Of a DNA stretch of 64,000 bases, positions 42,434 to 54,477 are shown one piece after another (position 1 is the stretch's first letter; each line of letters opens with the position of its first letter). The DNA comes from Paracoccus liaowanqingii (GTDB lineage: Bacteria; Pseudomonadota; Alphaproteobacteria; Rhodobacterales; Rhodobacteraceae). The notes below the pieces were generated by a model. That model ran no database searches, was not told the origin of the DNA, and was given only the letters and a program-made list of their open reading frames with translations. The translations under genes and the position numbers were made by a program. The stretch is taken from contig NZ_CP040761.1 of the NCBI RefSeq assembly GCF_004683865.2, forward strand, positions 152,964-216,963. The letters are read 5' to 3'.

Positions 42434-43423
42434 TCAGAGGGCGGCGACGGCGACCAAGGCCGCCGCGTCGTCGGATTGCGTCAGGGGGTTGCCAAGCGGC
42501 AGGCCGAAGTCGGGGCAGTCGATCTGGAAGACATCGCCCGACTGCGTCCGGATACCGTCGGCAAAGGACAGCGTGGCGGTGCCGAAGAAATGCACATGCA
42601 CGTCGCCGGGCTGGCGGAAGATGTCATATTTGAAATGGTGGTGTTCCAGATTGGCCAGGCTGTGGGACATGTTGGCCTCGCCCGACAGGAAGGGTTTTTC
42701 CCAGATCACCGCGCCATCGCGGATCACGCGGCTGGTGCCCTCGACATGGGCAGGCAGATCGCCCACGCGCAGCTCGGGGCCGAAGCTGGCGGGGCGCAGC
42801 TTGGAATGGGCCAGCCACAGATAGTTGCCGCGCTCGGTCACATGATCGGAAAATTCGTTGGCCAGCGCGAAGCCAACCCGCAGCGGCGTGCCGTCCGGCG
42901 CGATGACATAGAGGCCCGCGACCTCGGGCTCCTCGCCCGCATCCATCGCGAAGCTGGGCGAGGTCAGGGCGGCACCCGGCGCTACCGCCGCATGGCCGTT
43001 GCCCTTGTAGAACCATTCGGGCTGCGCGCCGACCGCGCCGGTGGCGGGCTTGCCGCCCTCGACCCCCATGCGGAACATCTTCATGCTGTCGGTCATGCTT
43101 TGCGGGTCGGGGTTCTTGTGCATCGCGTCGCGGGTGGCGGCGCTGCCCAGATGGGTCAGCCCGGTGCCGGTCAGGTGCAGATGGGCCGGATCCTCGTGAT
43201 CCAGCGGGACCAGCACCCGCCCCTCGGCCAGGGCGGCGTCCAGGTCGACGGCCTCGCCGGTGCCGCGCGCGGCGACCTCGGCCGCCAGATCATGGCCCGC
43301 GGCCCATGCGGCCAGCGCCAGCTCGCGGGTCGAGGTCGTGCCGGGAACCAGATGGGCGCCGGTGTCGCGGCGGAGGGCGACGGCGCGGGTGCCGTCGGTC
43401 AGCATCAGTTGGGACAGCCACAT
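42434..43423 (-). CDS. gguC: GguC/AraD1-type fumarylacetoacetase-fold protein
   Basis: A 329-residue protein of the FAH superfamily. Recognisable stretches are EWFYKGNGHAAVAPGAALTS, EEPEVAGLYVIAPDGTPLRV, GFALANEFSDHVTERGNYLW and a C-terminal FGTATLSFADGIRTQSGDVF. In Agrobacterium gguC follows chvE-gguA-gguB. FAH-fold enzymes of this AraD1 type are proposed to act on 2-keto-3-deoxyarabinonate, which would supply the missing step between the dehydratase and the semialdehyde dehydrogenase. That assignment is from context. Start at 43423, four bases after gguB. Confidence 0.85.
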   Translation of the reverse strand: MWLSQLMLTDGTRAVALRRDTGAHLVPGTTSTRELALAAWAAGHDLAAEVAARGTGEAVDLDAALAEGRVLVPLDHEDPAHLHLTGTGLTHLGSAATRDAMHKNPDPQSMTDSMKMFRMGVEGGKPATGAVGAQPEWFYKGNGHAAVAPGAALTSPSFAMDAGEEPEVAGLYVIAPDGTPLRVGFALANEFSDHVTERGNYLWLAHSKLRPASFGPELRVGDLPAHVEGTSRVIRDGAVIWEKPFLSGEANMSHSLANLEHHHFKYDIFRQPGDVHVHFFGTATLSFADGIRTQSGDVFQIDCPDFGLPLGNPLTQSDDAAALVAVAAL

Positions 43424-43427
43424 AGGA

Positions 43428-44615
43428 TCAGGCCTCTCGGTTCTTGTTGTAGACGTCGAAGAAGACGGCGGCCAGCAGCACCATCCCCTTGATGACCTGC
43501 TGGTAATCGATGCCGATCCCCATGATCGACATGCCGTTGTTCATCACGCCCATGATGAAGGCGCCGGTGACGGCCCCCACGATCCGCCCCACGCCGCCCG
43601 ACATGGACGCGCCCCCGATGAAGACAGCGGCGATCACGTCCAGCTCGACCGCAAAGCCCGCGCGGGGGGTGGCGGTGTTCAGGCGCGCGGCGAAGATCAG
43701 CCCGGCCAGCGCGGCCAGCAGGCCCATGTTCACGAAGGTAAGGAAGGTCAGCCGTTCCGTGCGGATGCCCGACAGCTTCGCGGCCTTGGCATTGCCGCCC
43801 ACCGCATAGATGCGCCGCCCGATGGTCGTGCGCTCGGTCAAAAAGACATAGATGACGGTCAGCACCACCATCGACAGCAGCACGTTGGGCAGGCCCCGGA
43901 ACCAGGCCAGCTTCCAGGTGACGAACAGGATCGCCGCCGCCACGATGCCGGTGCGGATCAGGAACAGCGCGAAGGGCTCGTCGTCGATGCCGTAGCGCGC
44001 GCTGCGGGCCCGGCTGCGCAGCCCGGTCCACAGGATCAGCGCCACGGCCAGCACGCCCGAGGCCAAAGCCAGCCCGTTCGGGCGCCCGATGCCCATCAGG
44101 TCGGGGATGAAGCCCGTCGACAGCAGCTGGAAGTTCGCCGGGAACGGCCCGACCGACTGGCCCGCCAGCAGCCACAGCGACAGCCCGCGAAAGATCAGCA
44201 TCCCCGCCAGTGTGACGATGAAGGACGGGATCTTCCAATAGGCCACAAAATAGCCCTGCACCGCCCCGATCGCCATGCCCGCGAACAGGCAGATGGCGCC
44301 TGCCAGCCAGACGGGCATGCCCCAGGTCACGATCATCACCGCCGCCAGCGCCCCGATGAAGCCCATGACTGAGCCCACCGACAGATCGATATGCCCCGCC
44401 ACGATCACCAGCAGCATGCCAAGCGCCATGATGATGATGTAGCTGTTCTGCAGGAACAGGTTGGTGATGTTCACGGGGCGCAGCAGCACGCCGCCGGTCA
44501 CGATCTGGAAAAACGCCATGATCGCGATCAGCGCGAACAGCAGCCCGTATTCGCGCATGTGCCGCTTGATGTATGTGCCGATGCCGATGCCCGGCGCCGC
44601 CTCTGTGCGTTCCAT
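43428..44615 (-). CDS. gguB: Multiple-sugar ABC permease GguB
   Basis: A 395-residue inner-membrane permease of the xylose/arabinose/galactose family. Membrane segments include LLFALIAIMAFFQIVTGGVL, YIIIMALGMLLVIVAGHIDL (the conserved GHIDLSVGS) and IPSFIVTLAGMLIFRGLSLW; IAAVFIGGASMSGGVGRIVG lies near the end. Of two close ATGs the second (44615) is preferred because GGAAGGA is then 6 bases ahead. Works with GguA and ChvE. Confidence 0.9.
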   Translation of the reverse strand: MERTEAAPGIGIGTYIKRHMREYGLLFALIAIMAFFQIVTGGVLLRPVNITNLFLQNSYIIIMALGMLLVIVAGHIDLSVGSVMGFIGALAAVMIVTWGMPVWLAGAICLFAGMAIGAVQGYFVAYWKIPSFIVTLAGMLIFRGLSLWLLAGQSVGPFPANFQLLSTGFIPDLMGIGRPNGLALASGVLAVALILWTGLRSRARSARYGIDDEPFALFLIRTGIVAAAILFVTWKLAWFRGLPNVLLSMVVLTVIYVFLTERTTIGRRIYAVGGNAKAAKLSGIRTERLTFLTFVNMGLLAALAGLIFAARLNTATPRAGFAVELDVIAAVFIGGASMSGGVGRIVGAVTGAFIMGVMNNGMSIMGIGIDYQQVIKGMVLLAAVFFDVYNKNREA

Positions 44616-44639
44616 CGCCATTCCTTCCTGATCCCTGGC

Positions 44640-46160
<1,521 letters not shown>

Positions 46161-46212
46161 GGCCCGTCCCCCTTGCCAGAGCCGCCCCCGATAGAGGGGC
46201 GGCGCCCGGATG

Positions 46213-47268
46213 TCACTGGATCTGCTCGGCGGTGTAGTAGCCGCTGTCGATCAGGACCTCTTGCAGGTTCGTGCCGTCGACCGGCACCGGCTCCAGCAGG
46301 AACGAGGGGACCACCTTGACGCCGTTGTCATAGGTCTCAGTGTCGTTGATCTCGGGCTCGCCGCCCTTCAGCATCGCATCGACCATGCCCACGGTGACGC
46401 GGGCCAGTTCGCGCGTGTCCTTGAAGACGGTCGCATACTGCTCGCCCGCCTGGATCGACTTGACCGACTGCACCTCGGCATCCTGGCCCGTCACGATCGG
46501 CATAGGCAAGTCGCCCGAGCCGTAGCCCACGCCCTTCAGGGACGAGATGATCCCGATCGAGATCCCGTCATAGGGCGACAGCACGCCATGGACCTGCGCG
46601 TCGGTGTAGTTGGCCGACAGCAGGTTATCCATCCGCGCCTGCGCGGCCGACCCGTCCCACCGCAGCGTGCCCACGGTGTCCATGCCTTCCTGGCCCGACA
46701 CGATGACCATGCGGCCCTCGTCGATTAGCGGCTGCAGGATCGACAGCGCGCCGTCATAGAAGAAATAGGCGTTGTTGTCGTCGGGGCTGCCGCCAAACAG
46801 CTCGACATTCCACGGCTCGACATCGGCGAACCGCTCCTCGAGGCCGCGCACCAGCGAGCTGGCCTGCTCGACGCCGACGGTGAAGTTGTCGAAGGTGGCA
46901 TAATAATCCACGTCCGGCGTGTCGCGGATCAGCCGGTCATAGGCGATCACCCTGATGTCGGAGGCCGCGGCATTGGCCAGCGCGTTGGACAGCGTGGTGC
47001 CGTCGATGGCGGCGATCACCAGCACGTCGACGCCCTTGGTGATCATGTTCTCGACCTGGGCCAGCTGGTTGGGGATGTCGTCCTCGGCATATTGCAGGTC
47101 GGTCTCGTAGCCGGCTTCCTGGAACTGCTGGACCATGTTGTTGCCGTCGTCGATCCACCGGGCCGACGATTGCGTGGGCATCGAGATGCCCACCGTCTGC
47201 GCCATGGCGCCGGTGGCCAGCCAGGATACGCCGATCGCCAGTGCGACGGCCGTGGTCTTGATGATCAT
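46213..47268 (-). CDS. chvE: Periplasmic multiple-sugar-binding protein ChvE
   Basis: A 351-residue binding protein with signal peptide ([17 protein letters not shown]). The mature start [60 protein letters not shown] and [19 protein letters not shown] are hallmarks of ChvE, which binds D-galactose, L-arabinose, D-glucose and related aldoses. In Agrobacterium it also signals to VirA; no vir genes are seen here. Strong GGAGGA ribosome site. It is the first gene of the block and is divergent from its likely regulator GbpR. Confidence 0.92.
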   Translation of the reverse strand: MIIKTTAVALAIGVSWLATGAMAQTVGISMPTQSSARWIDDGNNMVQQFQEAGYETDLQYAEDDIPNQLAQVENMITKGVDVLVIAAIDGTTLSNALANAAASDIRVIAYDRLIRDTPDVDYYATFDNFTVGVEQASSLVRGLEERFADVEPWNVELFGGSPDDNNAYFFYDGALSILQPLIDEGRMVIVSGQEGMDTVGTLRWDGSAAQARMDNLLSANYTDAQVHGVLSPYDGISIGIISSLKGVGYGSGDLPMPIVTGQDAEVQSVKSIQAGEQYATVFKDTRELARVTVGMVDAMLKGGEPEINDTETYDNGVKVVPSFLLEPVPVDGTNLQEVLIDSGYYTAEQIQ

Positions 47269-47402
47269 GTGTCCTCCCCCGTGGCGGATCTGCGCCGCCG
47301 CAATCTCTCGGATGCCGTCTCCCGTCGGCACGCGATGACCATAGCAATGTCGGGACATGATGGTAAAATGACTTAACCTGAAATCTGCATGACGGAATTG
47401 GT
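47269..47402. promoter_or_regulatory. Divergent chvE-gbpR promoter/operator region
   Basis: A 134-base gap with an AT-rich stretch at 47340-47402 in otherwise GC-rich DNA. LysR-type regulators usually bind such a gap to control the divergent operon. I cannot assign unique -35/-10 hexamers or a single T-N11-A site by eye. Confidence 0.5.
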
Positions 47403-48374
47403 ATGTCGAACGCCCCCGCCCGCCTGATGCTGAAGCCCGCGCAGCTGCGCCTGATCCTGGAGATCGCCGAGGCCGGCCAGTTGCAGCAGGCGGCGGCCAG
47501 CTGCGGGCTCAGCCAGCCCGCCGCCTCGCGCCTGCTGGCCGAAACCGAGCGCCAGCTGGGCGCCGCGCTGTTCGAGCGCCATCCCAAGGGCATGGCCCCG
47601 ACCGAGATCGGCGCCTCGGTCCTGCGCCGCGCGGGCGTGATCCTGGATGAGATGCAGGGGCTGGCGGGCGATGTGCGCGCGCTGGCGGGGGGGCTGGCTG
47701 GATCGGTGCGGGTGGGCGCGGTCACGGGCCCTGCGGTCGACTACCTCGTCGCCGCCATCCGCCAGATCAAGGCCGAGGCGCCCGAGGCCGAGGTGACGGT
47801 CGACGTCATGCCCTCGCGCGAGCTGCTGGGCCATCTGGTCGCGGGCGACATGGATTTCGTGCTGGCCCGCATCCTGCCCGAATTCGACAGCCGCGAGCTG
47901 CTGATCCAGCCGATGCGCGACGAGAAGGTCAGCTTCTGCGTACGCTTGGGCCATCCGCTGGACCATGGCCGCCCCGTGGGGCTGGCGCAGCTGCTGGACC
48001 AGCCCTGGATCATGCAGAGCCGCGGCGCGCCGATCCGCGAGGCGACGCTGGACGCCTTCGCCAGCGCCGGCCTGTCCGAGCCGCGCAATGTCGTCAACAG
48101 CCCGTCGCTGCTGTTCACCGTGTCCTATCTGGCGCAGAGCGACGCGATCGCGCCCCTGTCGGACGAGGTCGTGGCCCTGCTGACCGACCCGCCGGTCAGC
48201 GCCCGCTTCGCGCGCCTGCCGCTGCAGGGGCAGATCAGCGTGCCGCCCTATTACCTGCTCAGCCTGCGCCGCCGCCCGCCCTCGCCCCTGGCGGAACGGC
48301 TGCGGGCCTGCGTGATCGAGAAGTCGCGCCAGCGCCCCGGCCCGACGGACCCGCGCCCGGGCGCCGCCCCCTAG
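47403..48374 (+). CDS. gbpR: LysR-type regulator, GbpR-like
   Basis: A 323-residue LysR-type regulator. The N-terminal winged helix ([55 protein letters not shown]) is followed by a periplasmic-binding-protein-like effector domain ([20 protein letters not shown] onward). Divergent placement next to chvE is the arrangement of gbpR, which activates chvE in response to galactose and arabinose. The ribosome site is weak (CGGA). Its 3' end overlaps the convergent Hsp70-like gene by four bases. Confidence 0.85.
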   Translation: MSNAPARLMLKPAQLRLILEIAEAGQLQQAAASCGLSQPAASRLLAETERQLGAALFERHPKGMAPTEIGASVLRRAGVILDEMQGLAGDVRALAGGLAGSVRVGAVTGPAVDYLVAAIRQIKAEAPEAEVTVDVMPSRELLGHLVAGDMDFVLARILPEFDSRELLIQPMRDEKVSFCVRLGHPLDHGRPVGLAQLLDQPWIMQSRGAPIREATLDAFASAGLSEPRNVVNSPSLLFTVSYLAQSDAIAPLSDEVVALLTDPPVSARFARLPLQGQISVPPYYLLSLRRRPPSPLAERLRACVIEKSRQRPGPTDPRPGAAP

Positions 48375-49618
48375 CGCGCGGCGGCGATGGCCAGCCCGTC
48401 GGTGACGGCGGTGAAGACCTCGGTCACCGAATGGCGGGCGTCGGGAAACTCGGCGCGCAGGCTGTCGCCCACCACCGCCATCAGGCTGGAGCCGCCGACA
48501 TAGATCACCCGGTCCACCTGCCCCGTCTGCAGCCCGGCGCGGTGCAGCGTCTCGCGCGCGGCCTCGCGCAGCTGCTGGCCGGGGGCGGACAGGATCTGCG
48601 CCAGCACGTCGGGCGGCAGGGGCGCCGACAGGCCGGGCTGGATCTGGTCCAGCGCGATGGCCGCCGAGGCCAGCCCGTCATTCGCGGCGATCTTGCCCGC
48701 CTCGACCGCGAAGGCGGTGTCATGGCCCAGCTCGTCCTCCAGCACCCGGGCCAGGCGGGCGATGCGGGCGGGCTCGTCGGCCAGCCGCGCCATCTCGGCC
48801 ACCAGGCGGCGGTTCTGGGGGGTATAGACGAAGGCGATGCGTTCCCAGGTGGCCAGTTCATTATAGATCGCGTTGGGCACCGGCCCGTGGCCGGGCCCCA
48901 TCGCGCGGCGCAGGGTCGATCCCTTGCCCAGAAGCGGCATCACCCGGTCCAGGTTGATCGCGCGGTCGAAATCGGTGCCGCCGATGCGGATGCCGTGGCT
49001 GGCCAGGATGCTCACCCCGTCCGCCCCGGCCCGGAACAGCGAGAAATCCGAGGTGCCGCCGCCCACGTCGACGATCAGCCCCACGGCGCCCGGCTCGGCG
49101 GTCACGCCGCTGGCGATGGCCGCGGCCTCGGGCTCGGGCAGGAACGCGACCTCGTCAAAGCCCGCCGCCAGATAGCAGCGGCGCAGGTCCTCCAGCGCCT
49201 GATCCTCGCGCGGGTCGTCCGCGCCGTGAAAGACCACCGGACGCCCCGACAGGGCGCGGCGGAAGGTCAGGCCCGTCTCGGCCTCGGCCGTGGTCTTGAT
49301 GCGGTTGAGGAAGCGGGCGATGATGTCGACGAAGGTCACGCGCTCGGACAGGATCTGGCGCGGCTCGTGCATCAGGCCGGTGCCCAGCACGCGCTTGAGC
49401 GCCCGCATGAACCGCCCCTCGCGCCCGTCCAGCAGCGCCCGGTTCGCGGCCTCGCCCATCAGCAGGCGCCGCGCGTCGGTGTCGATGAAGAAGGTCGTGG
49501 GCATGGTCGTCTGCCCCGGCGCCATCGGGATCAGCCGCGGCCGCCCGTCCACCAGATGCCCCGCCGCCGAGTTCGAGGTGCCGAAGTCGATCCCCAGGCT
49601 GCCGGACTGCCCTGCCAT
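48371..49618 (-). CDS. Hsp70-family (YegD-like) protein
   Basis: A 415-residue protein with an actin/Hsp70 ATPase fold but no substrate-binding domain. Phosphate 1 is SLGIDFGTSNSAAGHL, phosphate 2 is VGLIVDVGGGTSDFSLFRAG and the adenosine motif is VIYVGGSSLMAVVGDSLRAE. It resembles E. coli YegD. The client is unknown. The start at ATG 49618 is preferred over an upstream GTG because GGGGA is well spaced. Converges with gbpR. Confidence 0.85.
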   Translation of the reverse strand: MAGQSGSLGIDFGTSNSAAGHLVDGRPRLIPMAPGQTTMPTTFFIDTDARRLLMGEAANRALLDGREGRFMRALKRVLGTGLMHEPRQILSERVTFVDIIARFLNRIKTTAEAETGLTFRRALSGRPVVFHGADDPREDQALEDLRRCYLAAGFDEVAFLPEPEAAAIASGVTAEPGAVGLIVDVGGGTSDFSLFRAGADGVSILASHGIRIGGTDFDRAINLDRVMPLLGKGSTLRRAMGPGHGPVPNAIYNELATWERIAFVYTPQNRRLVAEMARLADEPARIARLARVLEDELGHDTAFAVEAGKIAANDGLASAAIALDQIQPGLSAPLPPDVLAQILSAPGQQLREAARETLHRAGLQTGQVDRVIYVGGSSLMAVVGDSLRAEFPDARHSVTEVFTAVTDGLAIAAAR

Positions 49619-49698
49619 GTCGAAAATCCCCACGCGCCCCGGAAAGGCGGCGGTCTAGGGGGCGGCCACGGGGCTGTCAAGCAGCGCCCGGCGGCGGG

Positions 49699-50232
49699 TC
49701 AGGTCAGTGTCGTCAGCGCCACCAGCGCCAGCGCAAAGACCAGCACCGCGATCACGATGTAATGCAGCTGCCCCAGGATCGTGGCCTTGGCCAGCCCACT
49801 GGCCTGATACAGAAGATCGGGCCATGTATAGCTGACGAAATCGCCCTGGGTCAGCAGCGCCTGCAACCGGCCTTCGGAATCCACCACCGGCAGGCGGCGG
49901 AAGCGCTCGTTCGACATGATCCGCAGCCAGTCGACCACGTTGTCGGTCTCCTTGGCCATGCGGATGTCGCGGGTCATGATCTGCTCTAGGGTCACGGTCC
50001 GGGGATCGCCGTTTTGCGCCACCAGCTTGAACATGATGTCCCGCTCGGTCACGATCCCCTCGACCCGGCCCGTCTTGTCTGTGATGACGATGCAGCCATA
50101 GTTCTTGACCTTCATCGCGGCGACCGCATCGGCGACCGTGGTCTCGCCCCGCCCGGTCAGGGGGCTGAACTTGCTGGCGAATTCCGGGCGGTCGACGATC
50201 CGAGCGCCCTTTCTGGCTGTGCCTGCATCCAT
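49699..50232 (-). CDS. CBS-pair protein with a C-terminal membrane anchor
   Basis: A 177-residue protein. Two CBS motifs (TTVADAVAAMKVKNYGCIVI with GRVEGIVTERDIMFKLV, and IRMAKETDNVVDWLRIMSNE with LPVVDSEGRLQALLTQGDFV) form one nucleotide-binding Bateman module. It is followed by a hydrophobic C-terminal helix (YIVIAVLVFALALVALTTL). The tail anchor is unusual for stand-alone CBS proteins. The ligand is unknown. Located between the Hsp70-like gene and a divergent ABC exporter. Confidence 0.8.
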   Translation of the reverse strand: MDAGTARKGARIVDRPEFASKFSPLTGRGETTVADAVAAMKVKNYGCIVITDKTGRVEGIVTERDIMFKLVAQNGDPRTVTLEQIMTRDIRMAKETDNVVDWLRIMSNERFRRLPVVDSEGRLQALLTQGDFVSYTWPDLLYQASGLAKATILGQLHYIVIAVLVFALALVALTTLT

Positions 50233-50415
50233 GGGCGGTGTCCTTGCGCTGGCAGGCCCCGCTCGGGGGCGATCCGGACAAAGTCTGATGCATCCGCGCG
50301 GCCGATCAAGACATTTCTTGTGCCAACACGTCGCAGGCCCCCGCCCCCTCGCGGGGACATCGCCCCTTTCCGTCGCGCGCCCATGCCCTATCCTGCCCTC
50401 TTTGAAGGAAACCCG

Positions 50416-51066
50416 ATGCTGCTGGCCCTGCGCGATGTCTCCAAGACCTATCCCGGGGCCGCGGCGCCCGTGCTGCGCGGGGTGTCCTTCGATCTGGACC
50501 GCGGGCGGATGCTGGCGCTGATGGGTGAATCCGGGTCGGGCAAAAGCACGCTGCTGCATCTGATCGGCGGTCTGGACACGGCCGACCGGGGCCAAGTGGC
50601 GATCAACGGCACCGACCTGACGCCTCTGGACGATGCCGGGCGCGCGGGCCTGCGGCGGGGGACGGTGGGGGTGATCTTCCAGCAGTTCAACCTGGTCCCC
50701 TCATTGACCGCAGGGGCCAACATCGCCTTTCAGGCCCGGCTGTCGGGCCGCCACGATCCGGTGGTGGACCGGGCGCTGGCCGACCGGCTTGGCCTGGCCG
50801 ACCACCTGCACAAATATCCCGAACAGCTGTCGGGCGGCCAGCAGCAGCGTGTGGCCATCGCCCGCACGCTGGCGGCGCGGCCCGATCTGGTCCTAGCCGA
50901 CGAGCCGACCGGCAACCTGGACGAGGCCAGTGCCGAGACCGTGCTGACCCTGCTGATGGATCTGGTGGCCGAGACCGGCGCGGGCCTGATCCTGGTCACC
51001 CATTCCGAGCGGCTGGCGGCCCGCCTGCCCCGGCGGCTGCGCCTGCAGGCGGGGCTGCTGGCATGA
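50416..51066 (+). CDS. ABC exporter ATPase, LolD/MacB-type
   Basis: A 216-residue ATPase. Walker A is [12 protein letters not shown], the Q-loop [12 protein letters not shown], the signature [17 protein letters not shown], Walker [15 protein letters not shown] and the H-loop [10 protein letters not shown]. The FQQFNL and DEPTGNLD motifs place it with LolD/MacB/FtsE-type ATPases that drive FtsX-fold permeases. GAAGGAAAC precedes the ATG. Coupled to the permease by an ATGA overlap. Confidence 0.9.
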   Translation: MLLALRDVSKTYPGAAAPVLRGVSFDLDRGRMLALMGESGSGKSTLLHLIGGLDTADRGQVAINGTDLTPLDDAGRAGLRRGTVGVIFQQFNLVPSLTAGANIAFQARLSGRHDPVVDRALADRLGLADHLHKYPEQLSGGQQQRVAIARTLAARPDLVLADEPTGNLDEASAETVLTLLMDLVAETGAGLILVTHSERLAARLPRRLRLQAGLLA

Positions 51067-53450
51067 CCGGCGCGGTCCTCTCGGCGCTGGTCGGGCATTG
51101 GCGGCGCAGCCCGCTGCAGCTGATCACGCTGCTGGCCGGGCTGGCGCTGGCCACCGCGCTGTGGTCCGGCGTGCAGGCGATCAATGCCGAGGCGCGCGCC
51201 AGCTATGACGCCGCCGCCTCGGCCCTGGACGAGGGCACCCTGCCCCGCATCACCCGCGCCGACGGCGGCCCCATCGCGCAGGACAGCTATGTCGCGCTGC
51301 GCCGCGCGGGCTGGCTGGTCTCTCCGGTGATCGAGGGGCGGTTGGGCGAGGTCCGCCTGGTGGGCATCGAGCCGCTGACCGCGCCGCAGGGCTCGGGCCT
51401 GCCGGGCGGCGTCGGCGGGGCCGATCTGGGCGCCTTCCTGTCCGGCCCGGGCCAGATCCTGGCGCGGCCCGAGGTGCTGGCCCGCCTGCCGGACACCGGC
51501 GCCCGACTTGTGGCGGCCGCCGATGCCGCCCCCGATCTGGCGGTCACCGATATCGGCGTGGCGCAGCGCCTGCTGGGCCGTCCCGGCCAGATCGACCGGC
51601 TGATCCTGTCGGGCGACCAGCCCCTCGGCCGCCCCCCGCTGGAGGCGGTCGTGCCCGGCCTGATCCTGACCGCCGCGCAGGAGGGCGCCGACCTGGCCCG
51701 GCTGACCGACAGCTTCCACCTGAACCTGACCGCCTTCGGCCTGCTGTCCTTTGCGGTGGGCCTGTTCATCGTGCATGGCGCCATCGGCCTGGCCTTCGAG
51801 CAGCGTCGCGCGATGGTGCGCACCCTGCGCGCCCTGGGCGTGCCGCTGCGCCGCCTGATCGCGCTGATGGCGCTGGAGCTTGCCGTGCTGGCGCTGGTCG
51901 CGGGGCTGATCGGCGTGGCCCTGGGCTATCTGATGGCCGCCGCCCTGATGCCCGATGTGGCGGCGACCCTGCGCGGGCTTTATGGCGCCGAGGTCTCGGG
52001 CCAGCTGGCGCTGCGCCCGTCGTGGTGGCTGTCGGGGCTGGCCATCGCGATGGGCGGCACGGCGGTTGCCGCCGGGGGGGCGCTGTGGTCGCTGGCGCGC
52101 ACGCCGCTGCTGGGCGCGGTCCATCCCCGGGACGCGGGCATGGCGCGCTGGCGCGGCGGGCAGGCGGCGGCGGCCCTGGGCCTGCTGGCGATCGCGGGGG
52201 TGCTGGCGCTGTGGGGTCAGGGGCTGCTGGCGGGCTTTGCGATGCTGGCGGCGCTGCTGATCGGCGGGGCCTTGGCGCTGCCGCCCGTCCTGGCGCTGCT
52301 GACGGGGCTGGCGCAGGGGCGCGCGACCTCGGCCTTCGCGCAGTGGTTCTGGGCCGACACGCGGCTGCAGCTGCCGGGCCTGTCGCTGGCGCTGATGGCG
52401 CTGATGCTGGCGATGGCGGCCAATCTGGGCGTCTCGACGATGGTGTCCTCGTTCCGGCTGACCTTCACGGGGTTCCTGGACCAGCGCCTGGCCGCGGACC
52501 TGTATGTCGGCGCCACCGATGCAGCCCAGGCCGAGGCGATCCTGGCGGTCGCCGCCACCCATGCCGACGCGATCCTGCCCGCGCTGGCGACCGAGGGGCA
52601 GGTCGCGGGCCGGCCGGTGCAGATCCAGGGCGCGCGCGATCACGCCACCTATCGCGACAACTGGCAGTTCCTGCGCGCCGCCCCCGATGTCTGGGACGCG
52701 CTGGCCCGGGGCGAGGGCGTGCTGGTCAACGAGCAGCTGTTCCGCCGCGCCGGTCTGGACCTGGGGGCGCCCGTCCCGCTTGGTGTCGGGCCCGCCCTGC
52801 CGGTGCTGGGCATCTATGGCGACTACGGCAACCCGGTCGGGCAGGTCATCGTGACCGAGCACCGTTTTCGCGCGCTGTTCCCCGAGGTCCAGGCGTTGCG
52901 CTTCGGCCTGCGCGTGGCCCCCGACCGGATCGACGCGCTGCGCGACCGGCTGCGGGACCGGGCCGGGCTGCCGGATGCTGCGATGACCGACCAGGCCGCC
53001 GTCAAGGCCGCCGCCCTGTCGGTGTTCGAGCGGACCTTCACCGTCACCACCGCGCTGAACGTGCTGACGCTGGCGGTCGCGGGCTTCGCCATCCTGATGA
53101 GCCTTCTGACGCTGGCCGCGATGCGCCTGCCGCAGCTGGCCCCGGTCTGGGCGCTCGGGGTGACGCGGCGGCGGCTGGCGGCGCTGGACCTGCTGCGCAC
53201 CGTGGTGCTGGCGGCGCTGACCGGCGCGCTGGCCCTGCCCCTGGGACTGGCGCTGGCTTGGGCGCTGCTGGCGGTCGTCAATGTCGAGGCCTTCGGCTGG
53301 CGGCTGCCCATGCACCTGTTCCCGCTGGACTACCTGCGCTTGGGCGGGCTGGCGCTGCTGGCGGCGGCGCTGGCCGCGGCCTGGCCCGCCTGGCGCCTGT
53401 CGCGCATCCCGGTGGCGCAGCTTCTGGGAGTGTTCCGTCATGAACGTTAA
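51063..53450 (+). CDS. FtsX-type ABC permease with two permease domains
   Basis: A 795-residue permease. A first helix ([20 protein letters not shown]) is followed by a periplasmic domain (~50-225). Membrane clusters follow around residues 230-255, 275-300 and 320-440, a second periplasmic domain lies at ~480-650, and three final helices close the protein ([56 protein letters not shown]). This duplicated FtsX layout is that of transporters acting on envelope lipids or lipoproteins. Together with the ATPase and the lipocalin-like protein it forms an AttEFGH-like set. Confidence 0.88.
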   Translation: MTGAVLSALVGHWRRSPLQLITLLAGLALATALWSGVQAINAEARASYDAAASALDEGTLPRITRADGGPIAQDSYVALRRAGWLVSPVIEGRLGEVRLVGIEPLTAPQGSGLPGGVGGADLGAFLSGPGQILARPEVLARLPDTGARLVAAADAAPDLAVTDIGVAQRLLGRPGQIDRLILSGDQPLGRPPLEAVVPGLILTAAQEGADLARLTDSFHLNLTAFGLLSFAVGLFIVHGAIGLAFEQRRAMVRTLRALGVPLRRLIALMALELAVLALVAGLIGVALGYLMAAALMPDVAATLRGLYGAEVSGQLALRPSWWLSGLAIAMGGTAVAAGGALWSLARTPLLGAVHPRDAGMARWRGGQAAAALGLLAIAGVLALWGQGLLAGFAMLAALLIGGALALPPVLALLTGLAQGRATSAFAQWFWADTRLQLPGLSLALMALMLAMAANLGVSTMVSSFRLTFTGFLDQRLAADLYVGATDAAQAEAILAVAATHADAILPALATEGQVAGRPVQIQGARDHATYRDNWQFLRAAPDVWDALARGEGVLVNEQLFRRAGLDLGAPVPLGVGPALPVLGIYGDYGNPVGQVIVTEHRFRALFPEVQALRFGLRVAPDRIDALRDRLRDRAGLPDAAMTDQAAVKAAALSVFERTFTVTTALNVLTLAVAGFAILMSLLTLAAMRLPQLAPVWALGVTRRRLAALDLLRTVVLAALTGALALPLGLALAWALLAVVNVEAFGWRLPMHLFPLDYLRLGGLALLAAALAAAWPAWRLSRIPVAQLLGVFRHER

Positions 53451-54477
53451 GGCGCTGCTTCTGGCCCTGATCCTGCCGCTCGGGGCGCAGGCGCAGGGCT
53501 TTGCCGGGTTGGGGACAGAGACGCAGGACTTTGCCGAGCCGGTCCCCGGACATGTCCTGCAGTTCCCCGCCGATCACGGCCCCCATCCCGATTTCCGGAT
53601 CGAGTGGTGGTATCTGACCGCCACCCTGACCGGCCCGGACGGCACCCCCTATGGGCTGCAATGGACGCTGTTCCGATCGGCGCTGGCGCCGCGCGACGGG
53701 GCGGGCTGGGACACGCCGCAGCTGTGGATGGGCCATGCCGCCGTCACCACGCCCGAGGCCCATCACGCGGCCGAACGGCTGGCGCGAGGCGGCATCGGGC
53801 AGGCGGGGGTCGAGGCCGATCCCTTCTCGGCTTGGATCGACGATTGGGCGATGGAAGGGCCGGATCTGGACCGGCTGCGCCTGACGGCCTCGGGCACGGA
53901 CTTCGCCTATGACGTGGATCTGCGCGCGACCGGGCCGCTGGTTCTGCACGGGCAGGACGGATATTCGGTCAAGTCGGCGGCGGGACAGGCCAGCCATTAC
54001 TATTCGCAGCCCTTCTTCGATCTGGCGGGCACGCTGAGCCTGCCCGAAGGCGACATTCCGGTGACCGGCCAGGCCTGGCTGGACCGCGAATGGTCCAGTC
54101 AGCCGCTGGCCCAGGACCAGCAGGGCTGGGACTGGTTCTCGCTGTCCTTCGAGGGCGGCGACAAGATGATGGGCTTCGTGCTGCGGGGCGATGCGGACTA
54201 TACCTCGGCCACCTGGATCACGGCGGACGGGCAGGCCACCGCCTTTCCCGACGGGGCCTTCGCCGCCCGCCCGCTGGACCTGACCCCCGTTGCCGGGCGG
54301 CAGGTGCCGACCACCTGGCAGGTCACCCTGCCCGATCGCGGCGTGGATGTGACCGTCACCGCGCTGAACCCCGATGCCTGGATGTCGACCTCCGTCCCCT
54401 ACTGGGAGGGGCCGGTCACCATCACCGGCAGCCATTCCGGCACCGGCTATCTGGAGATGACGGGCTATGACGACTGA
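53441..54477 (+). CDS. Secreted lipocalin-like protein (AttH/CrtC-type)
   Basis: A 345-residue exported protein with signal peptide ([19 protein letters not shown]). Conserved family segments are [52 protein letters not shown] and [20 protein letters not shown], then [20 protein letters not shown]. This is the hydroxyneurosporene-synthase-like/AttH fold of two lipocalin barrels, often encoded with LolCDE-like transporters. Start codon overlaps the permease end, so it is cotranslated. It probably binds a lipid exported by the transporter; no biochemistry is implied. Confidence 0.85.

Noticed and set aside
46213..47268. ChvE as evidence for a plant-pathogen virulence system
   Set aside because: ChvE homologues are general sugar-binding proteins in alphaproteobacteria. 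No virA/virG or other vir genes are in the window and the context is catabolic.
50730..53441. A 903-codon open frame on the minus strand opposite the FtsX-type permease
   Set aside because: It mirrors the high-GC codon bias of the permease, is rich in Gln/Arg/Gly with no domain, and has no ribosome site. The plus-strand frame has clear permease motifs.
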